Assembly (NCBI RefSeq): GCF_037975245.1
Contig: NC_092564.1
Location: forward strand, 5,805,484-5,869,483
DNA from: Apostichopus japonicus
Taxonomy: Eukaryota; Echinodermata; Holothuroidea; Aspidochirotida; Stichopodidae
Direction: 5' to 3'
DNA length: 64,000 nucleotides
Below, piece after piece: positions 37,501 to 48,150 of the stretch. The first letter of the stretch is position 1. The number at the start of each line of letters is the position of its first letter. Both the position numbers and the translations under genes were made by a program. The notes beneath the pieces were generated by a model, which worked only from the letters and a program-made list of their open reading frames with translations, was not told where the DNA came from and made no database searches.

Positions 37501-40500
37501 AATAACAATATACTTTCATATAAATAGACAGACAGACAGATATAGATAGATAGATAGATATTTATAGAAATATTCAACTCTGGTATACCCCAAACTACTA
37601 ATAATAAACACAGCCAATGATGTCACCCCCCCCCCCCCCCCATTGTTAGACTGCTGTTTTCAGCTTGAATGACCCACAATAGTGAGTTATTAAAGTCAAT
37701 AGATAATGCATTCTAGTATGCCAGTTTATATTATGAATGGTGATGATTCATTGTTGTATCAAGTTACAGTGTGTACATACATAGCATGTGTACAGTACAA
37801 AAATTGCATCATTGATCCAGTGAAATGACTAACAACATGGTATACAATGGACAGGAAATAGCTGGAAACTTTAACCTCTATAACCTGATTTCACATTCAT
37901 AGCTGCCTAAGTATGCACTCTACAGATTGCAGAATTTGTATCGATTTTCTTACATATTTTTAGGTACTTGACGATAATAAAATCTCATGAAAAAATAACT
38001 GTTTGTAGCCATAGGAACAGAACTGAATGCCTCTTTATCATATTTACTGCAGATTTACATATGAATATATATGGAAAATTTAACCATGAACGCCTCACCG
38101 AAACTAAACAGAATACTATTATAGGCAAGCACTTGAAACAACTTGTTACAAGATATTCCTCTCAAGGCTAAGTACAATATAGCCTTATAAATTTATCAGG
38201 ATGTAAATTTACAGATACCTACTTCTCATTTCCTCTCAGTTATATTAAAGGGACTATATAGAAATAAATGCTAAAATGGTCAACAAGTTTAGCCTACAGT
38301 AGCAACATTTGAAAGAAACTGTTAAGAAATTTTACTTCAAGGCTCTTTTGTGGAAACATGGTATTTCAGTTTTTTTTTTTCTTATCTGGTCACAAGTTTC
38401 CATGGTGACAGACTACATAAACTGAGCGTGGGAGCTTCCCCTAACTTTAAAGTTCAATAAAGGTACATGCTTCTTCTAGCTTCACTGTATCATCTCTTTC
38501 TTAAGACCTCACTAAACTAATTATTTACCTATTATATATTAACTAAAGCTGTGTCATTATAACTCTATGGAAATGAAGAACTCACTGAAATCAACATGCA
38601 CTAATTTGCATTTCATTTAAAATAAAAAATACCTCCTTACGGAGAGGAAGTAGTTTTGTGTACCACATATTTCCTTGTTTCTCTAAAGATTAAATTTAAC
38701 CCTGATTTCTGTTAATCTTATTTACAATTTGTCGATTCTTGTTTCTATTGAGGAAATCCATGGACAGACAGGTACATTGATATGTTTGCTAAACGTAACT
38801 TGACTTGAGAAAGATCTGAATCTGCCAAACTGACAGTGAAATTTGAGCGAGAAATTTAGCAAAATACACAAATGTGTTAAATGTGTTCAGAAAGTGTTAT
38901 TTATCAAACCAAAGCATCAACACTCATTTTATAGCTAGCAATATCAAGTTCTACTGAAAAGAATTAAAGATTTACTTATTTTAGGCCTAGGCTGCAATTA
39001 TATACCACTGCATAGTCCTCTTGACGTATTCATATTAATAAAGAATCAAAAGTGACCGTTACACATTAGTGGACACATACATGCCAAAATAATCGCAGTT
39101 TACTTGTATATTTATGAGTTCAATGCTTTATGTAGTTTTTCACTTGACAACCGGGTTGCATTATTATTTATGATAAGCAATCCTGGGCCTCTTCTAGTTT
39201 AACTAAGTCTGTATATATATGCTGAAGAAAGGACCAACAGTGTTTAATATGTTAAACGAAACTAGAAAACCTTTCAGACAGGACATCTAAGCCGATTGTG
39301 AGCGGAGAGTAGAAAGTCTGGAGAAAGCGTGGTGACATACAATATATACTATACCTGTGCACATCTACGATCCAGCATTGAGAGCAATCCTGTCTGAAAG
39401 CATTTGAGACATATTTACTGAAGTCACACACATACGTACAGTATCTTAGACAGAAAGGGAGTTGAGGTGTGAACATGGGAGTTGATGGACGGTGGCGTTG
39501 TGCATACAGTATAGGGGTGCGGTCCTTCCCACGTCCCATTAGAGTGATTTTCACATTCAGTCGAGTAAGAGTTAGAATGTTGCTACGGGGTGTACAACCT
39601 CCTTCTCAACCTCACATTATCGACTTGCATATAGACCTCATTATACTGTAGACCTACTTTATAGTCTAAATATTCCTCAGAATGCAGTATTAGATGGCTA
39701 AATTACCAATTTTCTTTCTGTGAGGTGGGGGGGTGGGTGCATGTAGGAGGACCTTGCCTTCAGCCACCCAAGGGCCATATCCCTACATCTGTTGGGAGGA
39801 GTTAGGATTTAGACATCCTATTCCACCTTAAAACTCCTCTGCACATCACTGTTGATGGGAAAGGCAAGAAGGGAAGGAGGGGATGGGGGGGGAGGGGGTG
39901 AGGGTGAGGGCTTCAAGAGGGATACCTGTTCCTTTTAAAAGTTAATGTGTACCCCTTCTTTTCATGGAATGCATTGGTAGCATTTCTAACTTGGACCCCT
40001 CTGCTTCTAAACAAATTTATTCCTCACGTCACAGATGTAAAAGATCAGACAACCTTAATATGTTTAGGTTAAACACTGTTCTTCCACCTTACAAACCTTG
40101 CCTTTTATACTAATATGTTCTTCTCGTTGGTGAAAAATAACATCAAACAATTCATTTACATAAATTTACGTTTAAAAGTGAAACAAAGCAAGGAAATGAT
40201 CAACAATGTTTTACAGTTATATAAGTTACAGACAACCTTCAAGTATTACTTTATGTCTTATCATCAATAAGTGATTATTTTGCAAAACAAACATACACTA
40301 TTTGCACTTTTCCTTCATCAATATTACCGACCTAACCTTCAATCAACCAAAACCAATATTTTTGCACACTTCCAGAGAGGTTTGTGCACAGAAAACCACA
40401 CTATAAATTACAAAGTTCAGATATTCTTGAATGCCAAGTTGCCAACTTTCCATAATGAGAGATTATTGTAGCAACAGGAAGGAAAACATTTCCTGAGAGC

Positions 40501-43500
40501 TTCAAAGCGAACATATTTTCACTTATACCTATTTACCGCAGGTCATATAATTTACCTCCAATTTTTGGTGGTACCTAAATTATCGCTAAAAGTTTAAAAA
40601 CGATTGCAAAAGAATCCTTCCATAGGTTATGATCCTCTGGATCGCATTTAGACATTGCAAAGAGTTTTAAGGGTGACCATTTTCTCCCCCTTTCTGGCAT
40701 ATTTGGGGGTATTACTGATAACCTTCTAAAGGATATGGAAGATACTGTATCAAAGTGAAGAAACATCACAGTTTTTATCAGTTTAAAACAGAGTCTGTAT
40801 TACAAGTGCCAAAGAGAACATAGTTGGCCAGTTCATTATAAAGTTTGAGAGCTGCTGTGAGGAGACACAATATAAATTTGCACATGTGTTAGATGTTCAC
40901 TATTACTATAAACGCTTCACCAACACTAACGTACAGTAAACAGGAAACTTGTAGGCTGTTGGTCACAGAGCTATATATCCTTATTCAGTGGCACGGTAAA
41001 CTTTTACCAAGTCGTCTGAGTTTAACTTAATTTCTGCTCCGACAACCAAACTCAGTTTTATACCATCCAGTGTACAACTACCTGTACAGTACTTGTTTTC
41101 ATCAAAATCATATAGCATGGTAAACTTATAAAATGAATACCCCCAAATAGGTCAAACAATAAAGTGGTACAGCCCTCCATCCCATTGGAGATACTGAAAT
41201 AGAACAAATATATTATTTGGCCCTCTGTATGATGGGAATAATTAAGTTATACTATATCGCACATTCGCACTGCAAACTGCTATGCAGAATGGTCAAACTG
41301 CATACATACTGTATATACAAGTTCAAAGATGGTCTGTATAGCAGTTGTTTACACAGAAACCATAAGTGCATAAGAGACAAAATCCGAGCGTTCAAAACTG
41401 CCACACAAATTTTGAACACCCGATTGTTTCATGTATGATCCAAGGGGAATTTTACTGGCCAAAAGCTGTTCTTTTCACCAAAGTTCTTTTCACCAAACCT
41501 ACACATCTTTCCTGCCTTAAAAATGCATATTTTTAGTTCTTTTGTTGTTTTGCCAAAATGGTTATCCCACTAGGTCTCTACTTCCTACCCTAATACTGAA
41601 ACACTTGTTTCATACATGGCTTGTCGCCATAACTGTGATACTGATATGGTGAAAAGTAATTAATTTAATATTACCAGACAAATGCAGCTGGTTCTAACAC
41701 GTCAAGTGCATATTAAATCCTCATTCACCAACAGGTAACAAAAACTGCTCATGGAAAAATAATTTGATAAATTAATCTTTTTTCATTTTTGATGGATGAC
41801 TTAGTCTACAATCAGCCATTCCAGGCCCATCGATAATGAATTTGTGACTAAAGGTCTCGCTCAAAGAAGGATCCAAATGACGAACATGCTCATTATATTT
41901 TGTTTGCAACCTTCACAGCTCTTTCTTTAGGCTAGCAGATTTTTTGAAAGCAATTACATACATGAATAACAATTTTTACTTCTTAACAAACCAATCAACC
42001 AATGACAAAGTAGTTTCTAAATGTATTTGACAATATCTTACAACAAAATACAAGAGACTTTAAATATGTCTTCTCATTTTCCAAGGTACTTTCTTGCAGC
42101 AAAAACTGAGGAATTCAATCAATCTTTAATTTGGTTAAACTTCGTATACATCAATTAATAATTTACAGTAAAATACTGTAATTTGTAGCCATGGTTACTC
42201 CATTGTAAAAGGTTAGTTTCAAGGACAGGAATAAAAATTGTTAATATTAAAAAAATTGTTGACTGTTAACAAGGGGGCAATCCATGGAATTGTAGATCTC
42301 ATCTCTGGCATGACTTTACTCTTGGCATCCTACTGCTGCTAAAACATATATACGCCATTTGTTCACACGGTTAGTTTGAACTTGAACGGAAGTTTACGAT
42401 GTAGGAGGAGTTCACGACACACTGTTTCCAACAAGTAAGGCCAACTTGACCTTTTTGACTTCAATTGACCTTAGTCCTTGAACCTAACAACCAAAATCTG
42501 CACTATTTTAATATTTATCTAATCATTCTCTACATACCGTGTGCTTTATATGCTTTTCCTACATGTTGACAAGCAGAAAATGGCTAAAAACCAATATTTA
42601 GTAAGAACTTTATTACTATACTATAATTGTACTCTGCATGTTCAAGTTATGTGTAGTGTAAGCTTGTTCATTCAATTGATTTATTAACATAGAATTTAAC
42701 TACTAATATCCTACAAATTCCATCTTTTTTTTAAACAAACACATACAGTGCAATGTTTTGTTTGCTTTCATCATTGATAATTTAGTTAGTTTTGATGCCT
42801 TCGCAAGGGACGTCACTAATTAACTCATAAAATCAGTGACTAAATCAAAATTCTAAGATTCCATGGTAATTTCACGGCCAGGGAAATCAGCTGCCCCATA
42901 TTAGAATGTATATAAGTCCTGACATACGATCCTCAGAAGATTCTAAAGACGCTCCTACACTAGGAAGTGAAAGTTTAATGTCCTTTCATGCATACACATA
43001 ATATTGAGCATAGAAGTTTTGACAGGGTAAACAATTGATATAACAGGGTAAGAGACTAAGAGTATTACAGGGTAAAAGTAATTACAGGGTAATAATTCCA
43101 TGATTTGAGTTCTAATAGTTAAACAAATATGGAAGGACAGGATAGTTTAAGTTAGCATACTGTACATGTCACAGTTGTTGTGTGCACAGTACACAAATAC
43201 CGAACAGTGTGTGTTACCCTATGCACAAAAACTGCTATGTTTTGCACATCTATAGCAATTTGCCCACTTATTCACTCAGAGAACTTTGCTAAATTACCAC
43301 ATATATAATTTTCCAGGCCAAAGTTTTATTGGTCAAGTCCTCCAAGAAGACTAAACTTCTGTTGGCACCAAAATCAGCTTTGGAGGTCGTCCAGGGGGAT
43401 GACTAAATGTTTACATCAAATTCAGATTGCATTGTAACTAAATATCCCCCAAAAATGAGATTGGTATCAGGCCCCTCCCAATCTCCATTTGATGTCACAT

Positions 43501-46500
43501 CACCTACACATCTACTGCACATCACCTGCACATCACCTACACATCACCTACAGTGAACATATTGGTCCTTCTTTTGCAGACAACCAGCCTGGGATGTCCA
43601 AGGGACAACCAGAGAAAATACTTACAAATTTGCCCTGTATTATCATTATTCTATAAGGTGACTTACACCATCATCAAAATACAGTTGGTATATCTTTATT
43701 AAATATTACATTAGGATACCTTTTAGCTGGAAAGATATGCTTCAGATCTTAAACATACAGAATCAAAGTCTGTTCACATTTGTTTTTCTGGAAACAGTCA
43801 AGGTTCCGTTTTATAAACATTGGGTATACATTGAGGTCTGCTATATATGTAAACATAATAAATGTAGGCACACTGCATCATGAGAGTATACAGACCTACC
43901 TTACTGCATTTTATCATGCAGATCATGATTGATTGTAGTGTGACTACAACCACATAATGTTGTGTTCTTCACAGTCTTTATGAAGCAAAGGCCTCTAAGC
44001 AAGTAGTCCTGAGCCAGCTGCTTAGTGATGAACATGCTTGTTACCATAGCAACAGTAAACCGTACAGAGGGTAGGTTTTACTTTGCAGACATCACAAAAA
44101 TTATGATAACACAAACTTGTCGGACGATAAATTTATCCAATTTACCAAGCAACAATTTTCTGATAATTTACAACCAAATTAGCAACCATATGTCGGTAAA
44201 GATTGTTTACAGTTTGTAAAATGGGTGTAAATAATCATTGAAGGGTGTTGATGATTGATCAATTATAATATCATGTGAATAGTAATTTGATAGAGCTTTG
44301 AACAAAATATACAGTCAAGAGGATAGAAGTTTAATAGACATTCAAATTAGACATCATATGATCTCTCTAAAAGTTGTTCTTTTCATAGATGCTTGGGGAA
44401 TTCCATGCATAATTTATATGTTCTCCCAGTACTCCAGTTTACGAACCAATGCTGAGTAAATTGTCATTTAATGTTGATCGTTTCCTGTTCTGATAGAAGA
44501 CACTTTCAAGAACCACCCTATACCCTACAGTATATGCGCATACTGACATACTAAACATCGTCCTACATTACCCATAGATAATCTGCATGATATATACATA
44601 AGAAATTCGCACAGGATAGTACCTGGGCAGCTCGGTAAAGCTCTTTTGCATGTCATAACCAGCACCAACCGATCAAGTTACAACCCACAAGGATCACCTG
44701 AGATGAAGGTTTCATCTTAATGCAGTCCAGTTCTAATTGGTATGTACATTATCGCATTTCACTGTCCTTTGTTGCTCTGATCACCAATTAGCTTTATGTA
44801 TGATGCCCTTTTTAGAGAGTGCTCTGTTTAAATGCTGTCAAAAGTGTGTAGCTTTTTTGCATTCATTAATTCAATATACAGTGCTTTTACAAGACATGGC
44901 CAGTTACATCTAATAAAAAGTAAACATACTGTATAATTTAAGTTAAGCATATGTGTAGCCTTACAGGTACAGTAGTGAAGGAATTGTGAGCTAAAAAATA
45001 CCTTGTGCGCTTCACAGTGGACTCACTGCACTGAAGAGCAGGCCTGATCAAAGGGGCTTACAGAACCAGATGCTGAGTTTTGATTCGGCAGCCTGGGGAT
45101 ATGTTTTCATTTACATAATTAATAAACTTAAGGAAAATGAAACTTAAGAGGGACATATATATGTGAAATATTTTCAAACCTGGAACTCAACGCCATTGCT
45201 GAAGAGAGCAATTCTTGTACCTCAAAAGAATATTTACAGTTTTGTCAAAATTATCACATTCAATACAAACTAATAGGATTTAAACATGATTGTGTCATGT
45301 GACATCATTTAGTTCTGTATTATAGGTACAGTATTAAAGCAACTTTTGGCATTCATGTCAACAATTTTAGTACCAAAATCTACCGACTACCGAGTAATGA
45401 CTTGAAATTAGATTGTGATCGATAATTCACTGATAAAAGTCACACTTCATTAGGTGTCAAGACTTTAGTAGTATATGAGTTGGAATGGAACATAGCTGCA
45501 TGTACACAGTATGCACTATGAAAACTAATGTGTTTGTGGAATAGGCTTAATTCTTGCTTGCTCTGAGACTGTAAATAACAGACTCTTTAGAGTTAACTAA
45601 TATCTGAGATGACTTATGTACAACTTTGCTTTTCGGAAAACTAGAAGGAGATATTAAGGTAGTCCAGAAAACAACCTTCAAAGCTTTTTAAAATTCAGTC
45701 CCTGAAACAATAAGCAATTCAGCTAGCAAATGTTTATGTACTTTGGTCTGCCAAGCATAAAGGAGCAGCACTGCAGTATTGTGACTTGTTTGTCGAACCA
45801 GGTCATCAGACCTAGTACAAATAAACTCTCAGACTTAACAGTCCTCTGCAGATTTTCAAATTGAAAAAAAAAATTGTGCCTTAAAATCTATAGTTTTTCT
45901 AGGGTTGTTAGTGCTCCTAATCCCAAGCAATGAAACAGCAGAAAGGCAAAGTTATGTTGACTATTGAAGATTCAATTAATATTAATTTAACTAATTAGTG
46001 CTATACATCATAGCATATAATCTTCATGACATCACATATAATCCCCATGACATTACAAAAGCGAGGCCTACTTTCAGACCTTGGTATTTGTGTAACCCTT
46101 TACATACTTTCACCTAGGTGCCTTTTGCAGTCAAGCCTTGTGCCTGTTTCATTGCCTGTATCAAGGGCGTAGGAACCGGGGGGCTGGGGGGGCGCCAGCC
46201 CCCCCAGTGAAAAATATGGGGGGCGGAAGTATCGTTCCGCCCCCCCGCTCCGCAAGTCAGAAAACCCCTTTTTCATTTCCAAATGAGAAAAAAATCTCAT
46301 TTGAAGCACCAAATTGCATCTAAGGCCAGGTGAAAATGCAAAATTCTTTACAAAATGGAGTGGGTGTTGAAGTATGCTATATTGCACCAAATTGCATCTG
46401 AGGCCACCTGGAAATGCAAAAAAATTCCAAAGGGGAGGGGGACACCCCTCCCCTTAGACCCCTCCCCCAGGCCGGCCATCAGTCTTCAGCCCCCCCACTC

Positions 46501-46914
46501 AAAAGTACCTTCCTACGCCACTGGCCTGTATTATTAAAAACAGGTTTTTAAGTCATACTAGTATTAACTATTCTGAAGTGTTACTGTTAGTTCATTATTC
46601 ATAGGCTGGTTTCTCTAGTACTACTACTTGTACCAGAGTCATACAGACATCAAACATATACACTTTCCGACGGACTTCTGCAAACATAACTTGTTTTATA
46701 GTAAGGCCTAGATTGCTGACTCTTACTTAGTATAAGTACTAGTATCCGAATTTAATTTTACTGATAGAGTATATATGTAAACATTCGGCCACGTTAATTG
46801 CAGCGTACTAACTTTGTGCGCACTACTATAATACTAACGTTACTGAGTAGGATATAGGTATTTGAACTTACCACCCAAAATCAAGATTCTGCTTCCAACC
46901 CACTCAGATGCCAT
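10535..46914 (-). CDS. NAD-dependent epimerase/dehydratase-like protein (extended SDR), whole gene, 14 exons
   Basis: Fourteen exons on the minus strand join in phase to 368 residues plus stop: 46914-46872, 37406-37345, 36772-36716, 25587-25539, 23767-23676, 22691-22578, 22353-22262, 21425-21364, 20211-20159, 17115-16989, 13456-13371, 13006-12893, 11587-11486, 10588-10535. All introns are GT-AG. Seen: a glycine-rich dinucleotide loop GGNGFIG (14-20, GxxGxxG); an acid at the end of strand 2 (IRVVD, D40), which in this family favours NAD(H); NLAAETKFGQ (89-98); STGQVYSYD (130-138); LRPAIVYG (176-183); HVEDVCRA (221-228). These are the landmarks of the NAD-dependent epimerase/dehydratase family, and the length is usual. 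No signal peptide or membrane segment is apparent, so a soluble protein is inferred. The usual catalytic YxxxK is not evident: the aligned site after P150 reads TGIAK (T152, K156). Substrate unknown. It could also be named a 3-beta-HSD-like or dTDP-glucose-dehydratase-like protein. The gene model is certain; the reaction is not. Confidence 0.9.
10589..11485 (-). other. intron 13 of the SDR-like gene
   Basis: 897 bp, AT-rich; no repeat or conserved element recognised. The open frames here are not supported as genes. Confidence 0.7.
11486..11587 (-). CDS. SDR-like gene, exon 13
   Basis: Residues 318-351 (ELLYNKHLHLDGSKLAKLGF onward). Donor GAA|GTAAGT. Reading through the donor would give only 11 further codons before a stop; splicing to exon 14 gives a more plausible family-like end. 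Confidence 0.9.
11588..12892 (-). other. intron 12 of the SDR-like gene, with two-copy repeat
   Basis: 1305 bp. Contains a run of 13 C at 11705-11717 and a partly duplicated segment (about 12040-12110 and 12190-12250) sharing GACCTCAAGTGACCTTT and CCACTA. The first copy carries a perfect DR1 motif. Confidence 0.6.
12055..12067 (-). promoter_or_regulatory. perfect DR1 nuclear-receptor motif
   Basis: TGACCTTTGACCT on plus, i.e. AGGTCA A AGGTCA on minus, the consensus of RXR/HNF4-type receptors. It sits in a repeated segment of intron 12, so it may be a repeat feature rather than an enhancer. Confidence 0.4.
12893..13006 (-). CDS. SDR-like gene, exon 12
   Basis: Residues 280-317 (LNLSDAVEESNDKHILPWSE onward, ending SPYLDQ). 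Phase 0 at both ends; acceptor ACTTTCAG, donor GTTTGT. Confidence 0.9.
13371..13456 (-). CDS. SDR-like gene, exon 11
   Basis: Residues 251-279 (TQGSITKLVCDIFQIEHDYF onward), in the C-terminal substrate-side domain. Acceptor CTCTTACAG, donor GTAGGT. Confidence 0.9.
13457..16988 (-). other. intron 10 of the SDR-like gene
   Basis: 3532 bp. Holds a LINE 3' end (14930-15435), poly-C runs of 10 (15994-16003) and 15 (16552-16566), and a short CA-rich stretch near 16180. Nothing else recognised. Confidence 0.7.
14930..15435 (-). mobile_element. 3' end of a LINE (non-LTR retrotransposon), 5'-truncated
   Basis: Minus strand 15279-15139 encodes YGKRAFCVAGPRLWNEPP then LTTFKSKLKTYLF, the well-known C-terminal end of LINE ORF2 proteins, with a stop at 15139. 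Downstream on the same strand the sequence runs to GCTTTATAAAATATATT and an ATT-rich tail near 14930, as such LINEs end. The rest of the reverse transcriptase is missing; this is a dead 5'-truncated insertion in an intron. Confidence 0.88.
16989..17115 (-). CDS. SDR-like gene, exon 10
   Basis: Residues 209-250 plus one base. Contains MNTVHVEDVCRAIWYIL (217-233), the HVxDVxxA signature of epimerase/dehydratase proteins, and EIYNIVDQ. Acceptor TTTCTTAG, donor A|GTAAGT. Confidence 0.95.
17222..17279. repeat. 58-bp near-perfect palindrome in tRNA-like sequence
   Basis: Two 29-base arms meet at TT|AA (17250/17251) with only two mismatched pairs. The outer arms are GAACCAGTGG and CCACTGGTTC; the inner core is AGAATTACAAGTC with its inverse. 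On the minus strand, TAGAACCAGTGG resembles box A and CTGGTTCAAATCCAG a T arm with box B, suggesting a tRNA-derived origin. Confidence 0.85.
18834..19213. mobile_element. hAT-type MITE, 380 bp, nested inside the 18546-19823 element
   Basis: Starts CAGTGGCGGAGCG and ends CGCTCTGCCACTG, an inverted repeat with one mismatch (11-13 bp). GTAGGTGC flanks both sides (18826-18833 and 19214-19221), exactly duplicated from the host array unit, which proves insertion after the host was in place. Fragments of this family lie at 1941-1982 and 63122-63243. Confidence 0.92.
19214..19770. repeat. tandem array of seven 80-90 bp units inside the hAT-type element
   Basis: Units begin TAGGTGCCCGAAAA at about 19215, 19297, 19383, 19471, 19551, 19635 and 19723, each with ATTCTCAGCATATTGCCCGA and TTGCAAATTATTATTCTT. 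The periodicity keeps a long frame open on plus by chance; it is not a gene. Confidence 0.88.
20159..20211 (-). CDS. SDR-like gene, exon 9
   Basis: Residues 191-208 (TPRLVVGAVYRELKEKMK). Acceptor TTCTTTAG, donor GTAGGA. A minisatellite ends about 20 bases below the donor, so the splice site sits at the edge of repeat DNA. Confidence 0.88.
20212..21363 (-). other. intron 8 of the SDR-like gene
   Basis: 1152 bp, AT-rich; a small repeat (CAGGTATCATG / CAGGTGTCGTATG near 20840-20870) is all I see. Confidence 0.6.
21364..21425 (-). CDS. SDR-like gene, exon 8
   Basis: Residues 170-190 plus one base, containing LRPAIVYGIGDRTGL, the strand 6 signature (RPxxxYG) of the epimerase family. Acceptor CTCCGCAG, donor A|GTAAGT. 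Confidence 0.93.
21426..22261 (-). other. intron 7 of the SDR-like gene
   Basis: 836 bp; G-rich simple stretches near 21635 and 21885, otherwise nothing recognised. Confidence 0.6.
22262..22353 (-). CDS. SDR-like gene, exon 7 (active-site lysine region)
   Basis: Residues 140-169 plus two bases. The segment PWTGIAKYKMQLEEEL (150-165) aligns with the PxxxYxxxK...E helix of extended SDRs, but threonine 152 sits where tyrosine is expected. Donor GG|GTAAAA. Confidence 0.9.
22578..22691 (-). CDS. SDR-like gene, exon 6
   Basis: Residues 102-139 (VYEESILKVG onward), ending STGQVYSYDK. This is strand 5, which carries the Ser/Thr pair near the active site. Phase 0 at both ends; donor GTAAGT. Confidence 0.93.
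22692..23675 (-). other. intron 5 of the SDR-like gene
   Basis: 984 bp; nothing beyond AT-rich sequence recognised. Open frames on both strands show no motif. Confidence 0.6.
23676..23767 (-). CDS. SDR-like gene, exon 5
   Basis: Residues 71-101, including FDIVINLAAETKFGQ (84-98), the strand 4 segment that contacts the nicotinamide ribose in epimerase/dehydratase proteins. Acceptor CATTTCAG, donor G|GTAAGT. Confidence 0.93.
23768..25538 (-). other. intron 4 of the SDR-like gene
   Basis: 1771 bp; a TATG/TGTG-rich stretch at about 24727-24790 and nothing else recognised. Confidence 0.6.
25539..25587 (-). CDS. SDR-like gene, exon 4
   Basis: Residues 55-70 (AFMDQVEFVQVNLNQP) plus one base. This matches the strand 3 region where SDRs bind the adenine side of NAD. 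Acceptor TTTCACAG, donor GTAAGT. Confidence 0.9.
25861..26155. repeat. 19-bp minisatellite, about 14 copies
   Basis: Unit ACTTTATAGTTATAACTAC, nearly perfect in the right half (about 26046-26140) and more diverged on the left. Each unit has a short dyad (TAGTTATAACTA). Confidence 0.93.
34313..34362. repeat. G-rich 12-bp tandem repeat
   Basis: GGGGGACGGGAA repeated three to four times, giving several runs of three or more G that could form a G-quadruplex on plus. Confidence 0.85.
34687..34750. repeat. 21-bp tandem repeat, three copies
   Basis: AATGAAGCGACGCAGGTTAG, first copy diverged (AATGAAGCGAAGTAGGCTGC). Confidence 0.85.
36716..36772 (-). CDS. SDR-like gene, exon 3
   Basis: Residues 36-54, starting IRVVDK, the second beta strand ending in acidic D40. 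Phase 0 at both ends; acceptor GGTTACAG, donor GTAAAT. The 11.1 kb intron 3 follows. Confidence 0.92.
36773..37344 (-). other. intron 2 of the SDR-like gene
   Basis: 572 bp with poly-C runs of 10 (36860-36869) and 15 (37140-37154). Confidence 0.7.
37345..37406 (-). CDS. SDR-like gene, exon 2
   Basis: Residues 15-35, completing the dinucleotide loop (GGNGFIGRHLV) and the first helix. The acceptor is TTTTACAG and the donor GTAATT. The loop is split between exons 1 and 2 within a glycine codon. Confidence 0.92.
37520..37562. repeat. GACA/GATA microsatellite
   Basis: GACAGACAGACAG followed by ATAGATAGATAGATA, 40 bases below the phase of exon 2 sequence, within intron 1. Confidence 0.85.
43492..43552. 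repeat. short CACATCACCTA array
   Basis: About five copies of an 11-12 bp unit, CACATCACCTA, with a few substitutions. Confidence 0.75.
46162..46523. mobile_element. hAT-type MITE, 362 bp, with 8-bp target site duplication
   Basis: Starts CAAGGGCGTAGGAACC and ends TTCCTACGCCACTG, an imperfect inverted repeat around GGCGTAGGAA. GCCTGTAT flanks both sides exactly (46154-46161 and 46524-46531). GC-rich hairpins (GGGCTGG...CCAGCCC) lie beneath the left end. No coding capacity. The ends resemble those of the 18546-19823 element. Confidence 0.9.
46872..46914 (-). CDS. SDR-like gene, exon 1 (start codon)
   Basis: Encodes MASEWVGSRILILG (residues 1-14) plus the first base of G15; the donor is G|GTAAGT. 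It carries the first beta strand of the Rossmann fold. The ATG at 46914 is the only in-frame start before the strand and places it at the expected N-terminus. Intron 1 (37407-46871) follows. Confidence 0.9.
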
Positions 46915-48150
46915 GCTGATTTGGTGAACTGTTATGAAGATATCAAGACAAACAGCGAGGGTGCAGTGGTGGCAATATGGTTAACCAAATTGAATATCTT
47001 CAGACCAAGTATAACATCTGACCGAGTTCCTCCTTAACTTTCACTGTTTAACTTTAAGATCTGCGAATAGTATAGTCTGTTCCGTTCGTTCACCTCACGT
47101 GTGGAACACTGCAGTAAAACTGTATATATGTACACAGACTAGCACACGAATTCCGCGCCATCCAACTTCCACTAAGTACAAGTATACATAGGCGTGGCTA
47201 ATGGGCGGGGCTTAGCGAAACAATCAAAGAGGCACGTGTCGGCTTGTTCAGGGTGTCGATATGAATATCATATCCGGTAATTTTATATCGATGGCCTCAC
47301 AAAAGTGAAAGAGAATTGGGTGTCGCTCAATATAAATTGTTAGTGCATGACTTGCAACGAAATGTTTGGTGAAGCAGAGCAAATTGAAAAGACTATAACA
47401 AAGAAATATTTTGTAGGAATGAAAACAGGTTAGGCATCGAAATGACCATAAACAAGGAATATATTTGATCAGGTTTCCTTTCGGCTTTGTAAAGCGCACA
47501 TGTTAATATGACAGGGAAGTTTGAGCATGGAGTCTGATTCCTGGTTGGAGGTAGCAGTAGGAAATCTTCGTTTCACTTCTCTTCAAAATTAAAAATTAAA
47601 TCACAAACATTAAAGTTGTAGAATGTTATTTATAACGTTGCAACAACGTTGTTGCAAAGTTGTTTTCGAGTACAACCTAAAAGTTTATATCTAGATTACG
47701 TTGTAGAAAGACCAGCAAAGTAACGTTACCACTGCCACAACAACGTAAAGTGAACTAGCAACGATGCTCACGTTAAAAGAATGTTATGTGTTAGCTGGAA
47801 CGTTGAAACCCTTGACCAGTGGTGGCAGTCACAGTGCTAGTGGTGAATCAACAACACCCCTCCCCCTTTCTCTCCCCGCCCATCTACCTCCTGTAGTACA
47901 GAATGCGTGTGTGATGCCTACTACCAAGAAGCTATCCCGGGATTGCCTGTAGTGAAGTTTGACGGAAGCGACATTTATCGTTTAAGCTACACAATTTCGA
48001 GGTTACTTTCGATTTTTACTAAGAACACTGATAAATATTGTTAGCTTCTAACAACATGATATAGGCAGTCACTTGTCCTCTTTCAAACTAAAATTACATT
48101 CAACTTTGTTGTGGAGATGCTAATGTTAAGGGATTACCTACCATTCAGGA

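Larger units (their letters stand above)
37407..46871 (-). other. intron 1 of the SDR-like gene (9.5 kb)
   Basis: Contains GACA/GATA simple repeats (37520-37562), poly-C 16 (37626-37641), a short CACATCACCTA array (43492-43552) and a hAT-type MITE (46162-46523). As a long first intron it is the likeliest place for enhancers, but I recognise no specific element. Confidence 0.65.

Noticed and set aside
43492-43552. CRISPR-like short repeats
   Set aside because: Units are contiguous 11-12 bp without spacers, and the genome is animal.
46138-46537. Several proline/glycine-rich open frames on both strands
   Set aside because: They lie on the GC-rich ends of the hAT-type MITE; low-complexity translation only.
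47764-47952. Possible small plus-strand protein near the SDR-like gene start
   Set aside because: No homology recognised, proline/serine-rich, no promoter or splice evidence.
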